64,000 nucleotides of DNA, from the NCBI GenBank assembly GCA_963669415.2, contig CAXXPS010000002.1:2294001-2358000 (forward strand), read 5' to 3'. The notes below the pieces were generated by a model that saw only the letters and a program-made list of their open reading frames with translations, was not told where the DNA came from and did no database searches. Within the stretch, counting starts at the first letter, position 1. Each line of letters begins with the position of its first letter. Below are positions 18,671 to 26,288 of the stretch, one piece after another. The translations under genes and the position numbers were made by a program. Source of the stretch: JAWKWH01 sp963669415. Its GTDB lineage: Bacteria; Pseudomonadota; Alphaproteobacteria; Rhizobiales; Rhizobiaceae.

Positions 18671-18940
18671 CTACTCCGCTGCCTCCATAAATGGGTTGAC
18701 CGACACATAGGTTCGGCCGCCCGCTTTTTTCTGAAATTTCACGGAACCATCCGTGAGTGCGAAAAGCGTATGGTCCTTGCCCATGCCGACATTCGTGCCC
18801 GGATGCCATTTGGTTCCGCGCTGACGAATAATGATGTTACCGGCGATCACTTTCTCGCCGCCGAATTTTTTCACGCCAAGGCGCTTCGATTCAGAATCGC
18901 GACCGTTGCGCGACGAACCACCAGCTTTCTTGTGTGCCAT
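18671..18940 (-). CDS. rpmA: 50S ribosomal protein L27
   Basis: Ribosomal protein bL27, 89 residues. It begins MAHKKAGGSSRNGRDSESKR and contains GNIIIRQRGTKWHPG and DHTLFALTDGSVKF, all diagnostic. The N-terminal arm reaches the peptidyl transferase centre. It is downstream of rplU as usual. Confidence 0.98.
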   Translation of the reverse strand: MAHKKAGGSSRNGRDSESKRLGVKKFGGEKVIAGNIIIRQRGTKWHPGTNVGMGKDHTLFALTDGSVKFQKKAGGRTYVSVNPFMEAAE

Positions 18941-19017
18941 TTCTATGCTCCTTCACGTCGATATTTCGACGCTTTCGTGACCTTATGCGCGTTCCAGCGC
19001 CTTAATTCAAGCTCAGC

Positions 19018-19707
19018 CTATTTGGCCAGTTCCTTCGCCTGTTCGCGCCAATCACCAATCTGGTCAGCGGAAAACGGCATGGCTTCGTCGATACGCGCGA
19101 TGTCCTTGTCGGTAAGCTTGGCGATCTGGGCGTAGGTGGTGATGCCCTGTTCATTCAGCTGCCCGGCGGCAACGGGTCCGATGCCCTTGATCTTGGTCAG
19201 ATCATCGCCATCACCCTTTGGCGCCTTGAAGAGCGGCGCCGCATCAGCCGGTGCTTCATCTTTCTTGGCAGCCGGCTTGGCTTCTGCCTTTGGCTCAGCC
19301 TTTTTGGCAGGTGCTTCTTCCTTGGCCTTTTCCTTCGGCGCTTCCTTCTTGGGGGCTTCCTTTTTGGCAGCTGCCTTTTTCGACGGTTTTGCGCCTCCGG
19401 TCAGGATCTCAGAGATGCGTACGGTTGTCAGCAGCTGACGATGACCGATCGTGCGGCGTGAGTTTTTGCGCCGGCGCTTTTTGAAGGTAATAACCTTCTT
19501 TGCGCGTCCCTGTTCAACGATTTCGGCGGTTACCATCGCTCCGTCCACGTAAGGCGCACCGATCGCTGCATCCTTGCCTTCGCCAACAACGAGCACATTG
19601 CCGAATTCAACCATGTCGCCGGCTTCACCGGACACTTTTTCGACCTTCAAGAGGTCCTCGGCGGCAACGCGATATTGCTTGCCTCCGGTCTTGATGACTG
19701 CGAACAT
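19018..19707 (-). CDS. rplU: 50S ribosomal protein L21 with a long C-terminal extension
   Basis: Residues 1-103 are a normal bL21 (MFAVIKTGGKQYRVAAEDLL, ITFKKRRRKNSRRTIGHRQ). A lysine/alanine-rich linker of about 60 residues follows, then a C-terminal domain with LTKIKGIGPVAAGQLNEQGI and TYAQIAKLTDKDIARIDEAM, a helix-hairpin-helix fold of the kind found in NADH dehydrogenase subunit E extensions and DNA/RNA-binding proteins. Total length is 229 residues against about 103 in E. coli. Extended L21 proteins occur in some Hyphomicrobiales, but the role of the extension is unknown. Confidence 0.96.
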   Translation of the reverse strand: MFAVIKTGGKQYRVAAEDLLKVEKVSGEAGDMVEFGNVLVVGEGKDAAIGAPYVDGAMVTAEIVEQGRAKKVITFKKRRRKNSRRTIGHRQLLTTVRISEILTGGAKPSKKAAAKKEAPKKEAPKEKAKEEAPAKKAEPKAEAKPAAKKDEAPADAAPLFKAPKGDGDDLTKIKGIGPVAAGQLNEQGITTYAQIAKLTDKDIARIDEAMPFSADQIGDWREQAKELAK

Positions 19708-19802
19708 CGTTTTTCCTTTCGCGTGTTCTTTCCGGCACTGGGATCAGATTGTCCCGGCCGTCTTTTTGTCAGTCGTTTCGGGTTCTTTTTCAAAGCATCA
19801 AC

Positions 19803-19824
19803 GGCGCGGAATACCGTCCGCGCC
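19803..19824 (-). other. hairpin in the presumed rplU leader
   Basis: An 8-bp GC-rich stem (GGCGCGGA/TCCGCGCC) with a six-base loop, about 100 bases upstream of the rplU start. It may be part of a leader controlling the L21-L27 operon. The minus-strand side is not followed by a clear T-run, so a terminator is less likely. Confidence 0.35.
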
Positions 19825-19998
19825 GAAGAACTGCGGTCTCATGCCGAAGCTGCGGTGAAATGTCAAGAAAAACCGGCGATCCTGTGCCTGGTGCGGCCTT
19901 AGCCCGATTTGGCGATCGGCAAGTTTTCGCTTGTGCCGGCTGCAGTCCACCGGTATCTAGTCGCCGCTGTTCCCGCCAGCGGGATGACCACGACATGC

Positions 19999-20088
19999 GG
20001 TGAGGTGGCTGAGTGGTTGAAAGCGCCGCACTCGAAATGCGGTATAGGGGCAACTCTATCGGGGGTTCGAATCCCTCCCTCACCGCCA
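19999..20088 (+). tRNA. tRNA-Ser (anticodon CGA)
   Basis: The acceptor stem GGTGAGG pairs with CCTCACC, with discriminator G and encoded CCA. The anticodon loop is CTCGAAA, giving CGA, which reads UCG. A long variable arm (TATAGGGGCAACTCTAT region) and T-loop GGTTCGAATCC mark a class II serine tRNA. It lies at the boundary between core genes and a recombinase/IS region. Confidence 0.97.
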
Positions 20089-20256
20089 TTAAGTCTTTGT
20101 TTTCATATACTTAGCATTATTGGCTGTGCTGAACCGCTCGATTCCGCGCCCTTGCGGGCGGCAAAGTCGAGTGCCGAGAGCGCTCTGCAATTGAAGATTG
20201 CGCGGAAAGCGGCGGTTTTCTCTGCGGGCGGTTTTTGCAGTTGAGTTTTGGGGCGG

Positions 20257-21945
20257 TCAACGGATTTGGAGGTTGAAGGCTTTGGCCTGATCTGGCCACT
20301 TTGCCGGGATCGCACCGGTCGCCTGAAGGTCAAGAAGAGAGATGTGCGACGGCAACCGGCCTTTGATGATCGCATCGATGACGGCGGGAGACAGGAAGGC
20401 GAGGTTGACGAGGCGGACGACCCAGGTGGCAGTGACGCCCTCTCGCTCGGCAAGTTCACGGACCGAGGCGTTCGGATTGTCTTTCAGATGCTGCCACCAT
20501 TGACGTCCACGAAGAATCGCGCGGATCAGAGTGAGATCAACAACCGGGATTGCTGGCATACCTGACGTATCGACAAGCTTCATGGCCATGCCGGAGCGCT
20601 TAAGGATGACGGGAAGATGCCGGATGATGGCACCATGCGTATCCGTTTCAGGAACAGCAGCACCAATGGCTTCTGCAATAGCCCTGACCTGGAACCGGAT
20701 GGTGATGCTGTCCTCGCCGATCTCGATATGCTCCACGAGATCCCGAAGGAGGTGATTTCGTCCGGTCCGGTTTCGATCTCCGAGTTTGTTCACCAGGTTA
20801 CCGGCCCTTGCGATCACGCGTTTCATCGCCGGGGCGTCGGTCTCCATATCGAGTTCGCCCAGCAGATCGATTGGGTGTTCCAGCATTTTGGCGAGTTCGC
20901 GTGTTATGACGGCCTCGATCTCCGCGGCCGGGAGCCGAAGACCTTCCCGATCATCGTTTTCGCTGCCATGCTGCAGCGCGCGGCTGACATAGTAGCGGTA
21001 GCGCCTGCTGCCCTTGTTGGCATGGACTGCAACAAGGGGTTCACCCGCCTTGTCAAACAGCTTTCCAGCGAGCAGGCTTGGATGGCGTTTATCGGTTCGT
21101 TGCCGCGTTCCCTTGATGCCTTGTGACAACCGCTCCTGAACCTTTTGCCACAGGTCGTCATCAATAATCGCCTGGTGATTGCCGGGATAGGATTTCTCGC
21201 GATGGCGGATGCAGCCTATATAGATTGGGTTTCTGAGGATCGAATAGATCTGTCCGCGGGTGAAAGGTCCGCCACCGAATGGCCTGCCGGTTCCGGAGAC
21301 GCGAACCGGGACGTTCACGCCATCGTCCTTCAATGAACTGGCGACAAGCCGGACATTGCCGATTGTCGCATAACGCTCGAACAGGACCCGGATAATCGCC
21401 GCGTGCTCCTCGGCGATGCGAAGGCTTCGGCCATCGGGTTCGTATCCAAGCGGTGGCGTACCGCCCATCCACATGCCCTTGGCCTTGGAGGCGGCAATCT
21501 TGTCGCGGATGCGCTCTGCCGTCACCTCGCGTTCAAACTGGGCAAAGGATAGAAGCATGTTGAGTGTCAGTCGGCCCATCGATGTTGTCGTGTTGAACGA
21601 CTGGGTAACGGACACAAAGCTTACATTCGCTTTGTCGAAAGCTTCGACCAGTTTTGCAAAATCGAACAGCGAGCGAGTCAGCCGGTCGACTTTGTAGACG
21701 ACCACGATATCGATCCTACTATCTGCAACATCATCAAGGAGACGCTGCAGTGCAGGTCGGTCCAGCGACCCGCCAGACAGGCCGCCATCATCATAGCGAT
21801 TCCTCGATAGTTTCCAGCCTTCACATGCCTGGCTCTTCACATAGGCAGCACAGGCCTCGTATTGGGCGTGGAGCGAGTTGAAGTCCTGTTCGAGACCCTC
21901 CTCGCCCGACTTGCGGGTATAGATGGCACAGCGGACCTTCGTCAT
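20257..21945 (-). CDS. large serine recombinase
   Basis: A 562-residue protein with an N-terminal resolvase domain: catalytic Ser13 in CAIYTRKSGEEG, VVVYKVDRLTRSLFDF and LNMLLSFAQFEREVTAERIRDK. A recombinase domain follows (GGTPPLGYEPDGR, YSILRNPIYIGCIRHR), then a zinc-ribbon-like region and a C-terminal tail with NPNASVRELAEREGVTATWV, a helix-turn-helix. It probably catalyses site-specific integration or excision. The start overlaps the DUF2924 stop as ATGA. The gene ends 169 bases from tRNA-Ser. No attachment-site repeat of the tRNA was seen. Confidence 0.93.
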   Translation of the reverse strand: MTKVRCAIYTRKSGEEGLEQDFNSLHAQYEACAAYVKSQACEGWKLSRNRYDDGGLSGGSLDRPALQRLLDDVADSRIDIVVVYKVDRLTRSLFDFAKLVEAFDKANVSFVSVTQSFNTTTSMGRLTLNMLLSFAQFEREVTAERIRDKIAASKAKGMWMGGTPPLGYEPDGRSLRIAEEHAAIIRVLFERYATIGNVRLVASSLKDDGVNVPVRVSGTGRPFGGGPFTRGQIYSILRNPIYIGCIRHREKSYPGNHQAIIDDDLWQKVQERLSQGIKGTRQRTDKRHPSLLAGKLFDKAGEPLVAVHANKGSRRYRYYVSRALQHGSENDDREGLRLPAAEIEAVITRELAKMLEHPIDLLGELDMETDAPAMKRVIARAGNLVNKLGDRNRTGRNHLLRDLVEHIEIGEDSITIRFQVRAIAEAIGAAVPETDTHGAIIRHLPVILKRSGMAMKLVDTSGMPAIPVVDLTLIRAILRGRQWWQHLKDNPNASVRELAEREGVTATWVVRLVNLAFLSPAVIDAIIKGRLPSHISLLDLQATGAIPAKWPDQAKAFNLQIR

Positions 21946-22364
21946 CGCTGTCGCGCCTTCTTCTTCAATCCGAAGAAGGCCGGGCCGGACCACTGTGTTC
22001 CGGTAATGGCCCGTGCCACCACACTCAGGCTTTTGAACTGCCGGTCATTCCAGTAGACGGCACCGTTATCGCCAACCGTCACGACATGTGTTCTGCCGCG
22101 CCACTCGCGAACCAGGCGCAAGCCAGCAAATGATCTGGTCTGTCGCCCGTTTCCGGAGACAAGTTCCTCCAGCCGGCGCAACGTCGCATTCGACATACCA
22201 CCCATGAACTTCACCTGAAGCTCATAGGCTAGTCCTGCCCTCACCAGTGACGCGCTGTTGGTCGGCGGCGCAGTGCCCAGATGCTTCGACCAGACGGATC
22301 GGAGCTCAGTGAGCGACATATCCGCCAGGTCATCGAGCAGGATGTCTAGTTCTGCCGCAGTCAC
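21942..22364 (-). CDS. DUF2924 domain-containing protein
   Basis: A 140-residue protein with LTELRSVWSKHLGTAPP, LVRAGLAYELQVKFMGGMS and the C-terminal VREWRGRTHVVTVGDNGAVYW. This matches DUF2924, a family of unknown function that travels with serine recombinases in alphaproteobacteria. It overlaps both neighbours by 4 bases and must be translated with them. A role as recombinase accessory or directionality factor is a guess from context. Confidence 0.85.
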   Translation of the reverse strand: MTAAELDILLDDLADMSLTELRSVWSKHLGTAPPTNSASLVRAGLAYELQVKFMGGMSNATLRRLEELVSGNGRQTRSFAGLRLVREWRGRTHVVTVGDNGAVYWNDRQFKSLSVVARAITGTQWSGPAFFGLKKKARQR

Positions 22365-22738
22365 GACTGCACCTTGTCACTCGTGATCCGGTAGACACGA
22401 TTGCCGTTCTTGATTGCGCTCTCGACGGGCTCGCCACGCTTCTTCAAGCCGCTGATGGCGGCACGCGCCGTATGCGGCTGCCAACTGAAGGCCTTCATGA
22501 TCTGCGCGATCGTCGCGCCATCCTTGCGCCGCAGCATGTCCGCCAGTTTCGATTGCTTTGTCTGGTGGCAAGCCCGCGGCTTTGCAGCCTGCTTCGCCTT
22601 GCTGCCCTTCGAACGTGTGACCGTTGACCCGGACTTCGCCGCCTCTTTGCGGGATACCGTCTTCTTCTTCGCAGGCTTTGCAACAGCAGTTGCAGTCTCA
22701 GTCGCGCTTTCCATCGGGTTGGTATTGTTCGTCGTCAT
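22361..22738 (-). CDS. DUF3489 domain-containing protein
   Basis: A 125-residue protein. The N-terminal 65 residues are a lysine/alanine-rich disordered tail. The C-terminal part (SKLADMLRRKDGATIAQIMK, WQPHTARAAISGLKKRG, NGNRVYRIT) is the DUF3489 winged-helix-like domain, expected to bind DNA. The start at 22738 has a good AAGGAG site; the frame runs on to 22990 without similarity. It is the first gene of the DUF3489-DUF2924-recombinase operon. Confidence 0.87.
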   Translation of the reverse strand: MTTNNTNPMESATETATAVAKPAKKKTVSRKEAAKSGSTVTRSKGSKAKQAAKPRACHQTKQSKLADMLRRKDGATIAQIMKAFSWQPHTARAAISGLKKRGEPVESAIKNGNRVYRITSDKVQS

Positions 22739-22949
22739 GGGTGGTCTCCTTGTCACCGGACAGCACCGCGCCGTACGTACCACCCAAAGCCCCGCTGGCA
22801 TCACACCGCGAGGCTGCGAGGCGTAGAAAAATGCGCTCCCGAACACAAGACACCAACGCTTCCCTTGGCCCGGAAGTCCAGCGGGAAAGTGGGCCCGTCC
22901 GCTTTCTCGGCACACTTCTGACGTTAGCTCGCCTGCAATCAAACGTCCT
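22739..22949. other. intergenic region with left half of an interrupted repeat
   Basis: No gene is seen. It holds the presumed promoter of the recombinase operon. From about 22895 it contains GTCCGCTTTCTCGGC, TTAGCTCGCC and AATCAAACGTC. These align in order, with gaps, to the interior of the foldback repeat at 63853 (TTTCGGC, ATAGCTGCC, AATAGAACGTC). The insertion sequence begins at once after this. Confidence 0.5.
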
Positions 22950-22966
22950 GTGTGGATGGCTCCTGC

Positions 22967-23186
22967 TTTGCAAGCCTTTTGTTGTGACAAAGTTCCTGGG
23001 TCAGATACGGTCCTGTGTCCGGCCTGTTGATGCAGAGTTTGTCTGCTGGCCCTGATGGTTTCCGTGAACCAAGTCCCATTCCGCTTAGCGGACTATTTGT
23101 GTCCCTGGACATTGACGGGGTGTCTCGGCTCTCCGGCTGGCCCGGATCCTCATCACATCATGCGTTCTTGCAAACTGGTGTTTTGT
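22967..23186 (-). ncRNA. candidate bridge-RNA region of the IS110-family element
   Basis: A 220-base non-coding segment between the transposase stop codon and the terminal repeat. In IS1111-type elements this end encodes the structured RNA that pairs with donor and target DNA. I infer it by position; I did not fold it, and loop sequences were not matched to the target. Confidence 0.35.
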
Positions 23187-24212
23187 CTACCGGGCTACGC
23201 TTTCCTCCCTGAAAGGCTCTCCGTTTGTCAGGACAGCCCATGCGATGCGTGCTGTCTTGTTGGCCATCGCGACAGCGGCAAGCTTCGCCGGCTTGCGCTC
23301 AAGCAGGTTGCGTAGCCATGGATCAGTCCGTTCCGGCTTGTTTTTTGCGTAGCGAATACGGCTCGCCATGCCGTTCACCAAGAGACGCCGCAGATATCGG
23401 TCACCCATGCGGCTGATGCGCCCGAGCACTTCCTTGCCACCGCTTGATTTGTTCAAGGGTGTCAGACCGATCCAGGCAGCAAAGTCGCGAGCGCTTCGAA
23501 ACTGCCTGCCACTGCCAATGGTTGCCACAATAGCAGAAGCCGTAACAGGCCCGATGCCTGGAATGGTCTGCAGCAGCTCAACGCGCTCATCCTTCCTGGC
23601 CTGCTCAGAAATCGCCTTATCCAGTTGAGTGATGCGTCGATCAAGGTCGATCAGTTGATCGCATAGCAAGGCGATGACGTCTTCAGCGGTCTCCGGGATG
23701 TCCAGAAGCTCGCCAGCCTGCATCTCACGGGCGAAGCCGCGCAGATGATCGATGCCTCTGGGAAGGATGATGCCGAACTCTGCAAGCAGACCACGGATCA
23801 TGTTGGCCAGTTGCGTGCGTTGACTGATCAGCGCCTGACGAACCCGATGCTGGCTCAAGATGGCCTGCTGTTCTTGTGACTTGATGGCCACAAAGCGCAT
23901 GATCGGGCGCGTAACCGCTTCACAGATCGCCGCAGCATCGGCCGCATCCGACTTACCACGCTTCACATAGGCTTTGACGTAGCTGGCCGGCATCAGCTTG
24001 ACTTCATGGCCCAGCATCGTCAGTTCACGCGCCCAATGATGGCTCGAACCACAGGCCTCAATGCCGATCAAACAGGGATCGAGCTTCGCAAAGAAGGTAA
24101 GCATCTGGCCTCGCCGCAGCGGCTTGTTGAAAGCAACCGATCCATCGTCATAAATGCCATGCACCTGAAAAACGTTCTTGGCGAGATCTACGCCAACCGT
24201 GGTAATCTGCAT
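23187..24212 (-). CDS. IS110 family transposase
   Basis: A 341-residue recombinase. The N-terminal RuvC-like DEDD domain shows TTVGVDLAKNVFQVHG, CLIGIEACGSSHHWA and KRGKSDAADAAAICEA. The C-terminal Tnp_20 domain has LLQTIPGIGPVTASAIVATI, FAAWIGLTP and SSGGKEVLGRISRMGDRYLR, which includes the catalytic serine region. The length is complete and there is no frameshift, so the element could be active. Confidence 0.95.
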   Translation of the reverse strand: MQITTVGVDLAKNVFQVHGIYDDGSVAFNKPLRRGQMLTFFAKLDPCLIGIEACGSSHHWARELTMLGHEVKLMPASYVKAYVKRGKSDAADAAAICEAVTRPIMRFVAIKSQEQQAILSQHRVRQALISQRTQLANMIRGLLAEFGIILPRGIDHLRGFAREMQAGELLDIPETAEDVIALLCDQLIDLDRRITQLDKAISEQARKDERVELLQTIPGIGPVTASAIVATIGSGRQFRSARDFAAWIGLTPLNKSSGGKEVLGRISRMGDRYLRRLLVNGMASRIRYAKNKPERTDPWLRNLLERKPAKLAAVAMANKTARIAWAVLTNGEPFREESVAR

Positions 24213-24217
24213 ATCGT

Positions 24218-24281
24218 GGCTCCTATACCAGCAGTGATAACAACTGCACTATGGCGCATCAGACGCCGGGGTGTAGGAGCC
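24218..24281. repeat. inverted repeat at the IS end upstream of the transposase
   Basis: GGCTCCTATACC at 24218-24229 and GGTGTAGGAGCC at 24270-24281 pair over 11 of 12 positions. The enclosed 40 bases hold two smaller hairpins (GCAGT/ACTGC and GGCG/CGCC). It lies just upstream of the transposase start and may fold in RNA or act as a subterminal transposase site. Confidence 0.6.
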
Positions 24282-24289
24282 ATCCACAC

Positions 24290-24330
24290 CATCCGCTTTG
24301 CGCCCCCAAATCGGACGTTCGTGAGTTCTC
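24290..24330. repeat. right half of an intergenic repeat split by the IS
   Basis: GCGCCCCCAAATCGG-a-CGTTCGT at 24300-24323 matches the right arm of the foldback repeat at 63962-63985 in 22 of 24 positions. Similarity continues on both sides (CGCTTTGCGCC against TGCTTCGCGCC; AGTTCTCGA against AGCTCTCGA). Confidence 0.7.
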
Positions 24331-24339
24331 GATAATATC

Positions 24340-24425
24340 CCGAAAGCGGACATTTCGGCAGTGGGTATTAGATATCTGCAGAGCAGACAAAGCGACTCTG
24401 TTGTCCTGTGTCCAATGCCTGATTT
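24340..24425 (-). repeat. intergenic repeat, second type
   Basis: Read on the minus strand, this contains TTTGTCTGCTCTGCAGAT, AATACCCA and TGTCCGCTTTCGGG. The same order of words occurs at about 60628-60681 on the plus strand, with small differences. No gene is seen. Confidence 0.55.
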
Positions 24426-24444
24426 GAGACATCGAAGAGCAGCG

Positions 24445-24651
24445 CTACCGCGACCGTGCAGCCCCTCGTCGCATGGCGGCAGTGGACTTGATGTCAGCGC
24501 CTCTGCCGATATCACGCATGCTGTTGGATTTGGAGTCAATCTGTCCGGACCGCGCCCTTTCTTCAGAAACCTCGCTTTTGACAGCTACAACCTTCCCCGT
24601 TTTGGCTGCCGCTCTTGCTTTCGCTCGCCCGCGCGCTCTGGCTTTCGTCAT
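24445..24651 (-). CDS. small basic protein
   Basis: A 68-residue, very basic protein starting MTKARARGRAKARAAAKTG and ending TAAMRRGAARSR. I have the impression that short proteins with this lysine/alanine-rich head and RRGAARSR tail recur in Hyphomicrobiales, with no known function. GGACACCC before the ATG could serve as a ribosome binding site. The opposite strand is open too, so confidence is moderate. Confidence 0.5.
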   Translation of the reverse strand: MTKARARGRAKARAAAKTGKVVAVKSEVSEERARSGQIDSKSNSMRDIGRGADIKSTAAMRRGAARSR

Positions 24652-24986
24652 GGGTGTCCAAGCTTTCTGCTACTTGCTAAGTTATGCCCGTTAGTTCGAC
24701 CCGCTGTTGGGCTCCTAGGTGTAGCAGTGAAGCGACAAGATTGTAAAATCTTCTGTCTTTGACAACCGCAGCAGCAGAGCAAATAGTCGGGGATGCAATC
24801 TGGATGAGGACGAGCCAATCCAATGGTTGCTATTGTATGGGACGTAGCAAGGATTTTCCGATGAATCAGAATACAGTTACTTCATTCGGAACTGTGCACA
24901 GGCAAACACCAGCGTCGGGCAGACACCGCTTCCTTTTGCCGAGTATGGAACCGGAGATCGCCGTCCGCTGAATTGGGAGGGAAATC
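24652..24986. other. intergenic region without a recognisable gene
   Basis: It holds the promoter region of the small basic protein gene and of the methyltransferase gene. GGGAGGG at about 24975 is the ribosome binding site of the methyltransferase. Nothing else was recognised. Confidence 0.5.
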
Positions 24987-25811
24987 GTGGATAATGACTT
25001 TGATGAACCAGCCTTCAAGACGTTCGAACGTGAAGGATATTCCCGTGTTGCGGAGGGCTATGCAAACAAGACTGCGAACGTCACCGCGCAGGCAAACACC
25101 GTTGTCCTGAACGCCGTCAACGCGGCGGCGGAGATGGATCTGCTGGATGTCGCTTGCGGTCCGGGGCTGTTGACAGCCGAGGCGATTGCACTTGGCGCGA
25201 AGGTCACCGGAGTCGATTTCGCACCGGATATGGTCGCACTAGCACGGTCGCTCAATCCGGGCGCCGAAATTTTTGAGGCGGATGCAGAGAACCTTCCCTT
25301 TGAGGTTGGAGCTTTTGACGCTGTCGCCTGCAACCTCGGGATACTTCACTTTGCCAGACCGGAACAAGCTGTGAGTGAGGCATTTCGCGTGTTGCGACCC
25401 GGCGGCCGCTACACTTTTACCTGCTGGACCCCGCCATTGGTAAATCCATTCATGGGGCTCATCCTCGGGTCGATACAAGAACACGGCACACTCGATGTAG
25501 AGCTGCCCGAGGGCCCGCCCCTGTTTCGTTTCGGTGACCATCAGGAGTGCGAAATCGTGTTGCGAGAGGCCGGCTTTATCGAGGTGGCCACCAGCGAAAC
25601 GCCGGTAATCTGGCCGTTCACAACGCCTCTGGAGTTCGTTGAGGAACTATCGACCAGCACGGCGCGGCTCGGTCCGTTGCTGGCTGCGCAATCGCAAGAA
25701 GCGCGGGACAGAATCAAACAGGCAATCATGGATGGCGCGAAGGTGTATCTGACCGAGGACGGTGGCAGGATTCCGGCGGCCCTGGTCATTGCTTCAGGAC
25801 AGAAACCTTGA
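24987..25811 (+). CDS. class I SAM-dependent methyltransferase
   Basis: A 274-residue methyltransferase of the UbiE/Methyltransf_11 type. The SAM-binding motif I is LLDVACGPGLLTAEA, followed by VTGVDFAPDMV (motif II acidic residue), FDAVACNLGILHF and LRPGGRYTFTCW. The substrate is unknown. The GTG start at 24987 is preceded by GGGAGGG. It stands alone on the plus strand. Confidence 0.9.
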   Translation: MDNDFDEPAFKTFEREGYSRVAEGYANKTANVTAQANTVVLNAVNAAAEMDLLDVACGPGLLTAEAIALGAKVTGVDFAPDMVALARSLNPGAEIFEADAENLPFEVGAFDAVACNLGILHFARPEQAVSEAFRVLRPGGRYTFTCWTPPLVNPFMGLILGSIQEHGTLDVELPEGPPLFRFGDHQECEIVLREAGFIEVATSETPVIWPFTTPLEFVEELSTSTARLGPLLAAQSQEARDRIKQAIMDGAKVYLTEDGGRIPAALVIASGQKP

Positions 25812-26288
25812 TGTCATGAGCAATTGTCTACCCTTTTAGCTATGTCTGCTTCGTGCTGGAGGTGACTTTTGCTGCGAGTGATCTGGAAGGCTCCTTTGCG
25901 CGCCCGTTTCGGTCATTCGTCCGTTCTCCACAAATTCCTGAAAGCGGACGTTGAAGCTTTCAGAGCTCAATGTCTGCCGAACGGACGAACTGTCTTGGTA
26001 TACCAAGCGCGGATGCTCAACTTGCGACCAGGGTGCCGGTGCTATGGCGAGCCAAGAGCTACCTCTGGATATTGGTTGGAGGTTGGTCAATCCTGCTTGC
26101 CAACGGCCACTGCGGTTGCGCTTTGCTTGAGGCTAATCTACTCAAGCAACGGCGAATCTTCTGCATGCTCTGTTAGCATCGGCGCAGTGGTTCAGATATG
26201 CGTTGCGCTGGCGCCATTCGCAACCCTGAGCGGGCAGCCGTGCCTCACTCGCAACGTCTCTTCAAATTGAATATGGAGCATTTGTGCG
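25812..26288. other. intergenic region with repeat-like words
   Basis: No convincing gene. Around 25905-25965 there are words of the intergenic repeat family (GTCATTCGTCCG, TGAAAGCGGACGTTGAAGC). The remainder shows no features I can name; short open frames here lack ribosome binding sites and family similarity. Confidence 0.5.

Larger units (their letters stand above)
22950..24289 (-). mobile_element. IS110-family insertion sequence (IS1111-type)
   Basis: About 1340 bp bounded by near-perfect inverted repeats: GTGTGGATGGCTCCTGC at 22950-22966 and the complement of GTGTGGATGGCTCCTAC at 24273-24289 (16 of 17 identical). It carries one DEDD transposase, 77 bases from one end and 220 bases from the other. 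The long non-coding stretch behind the transposase gene fits the IS1111 group, where the bridge RNA is encoded at that end. Exact termini may be off by a few bases. Confidence 0.8.

Noticed and set aside
19999..20088. Search for a second copy of the tRNA-Ser 3' end as an attachment site
   Set aside because: No duplicate of the GGTTCGAATCC…CACCGCCA end was seen in the window, so no integrated island can be delimited.
24361..24762. Plus-strand frame of 133 codons next to the IS
   Set aside because: Its first part is repeat sequence and the rest is antisense to the small basic protein. The similar product word at 60572 is explained by the shared repeat, not by a gene family.
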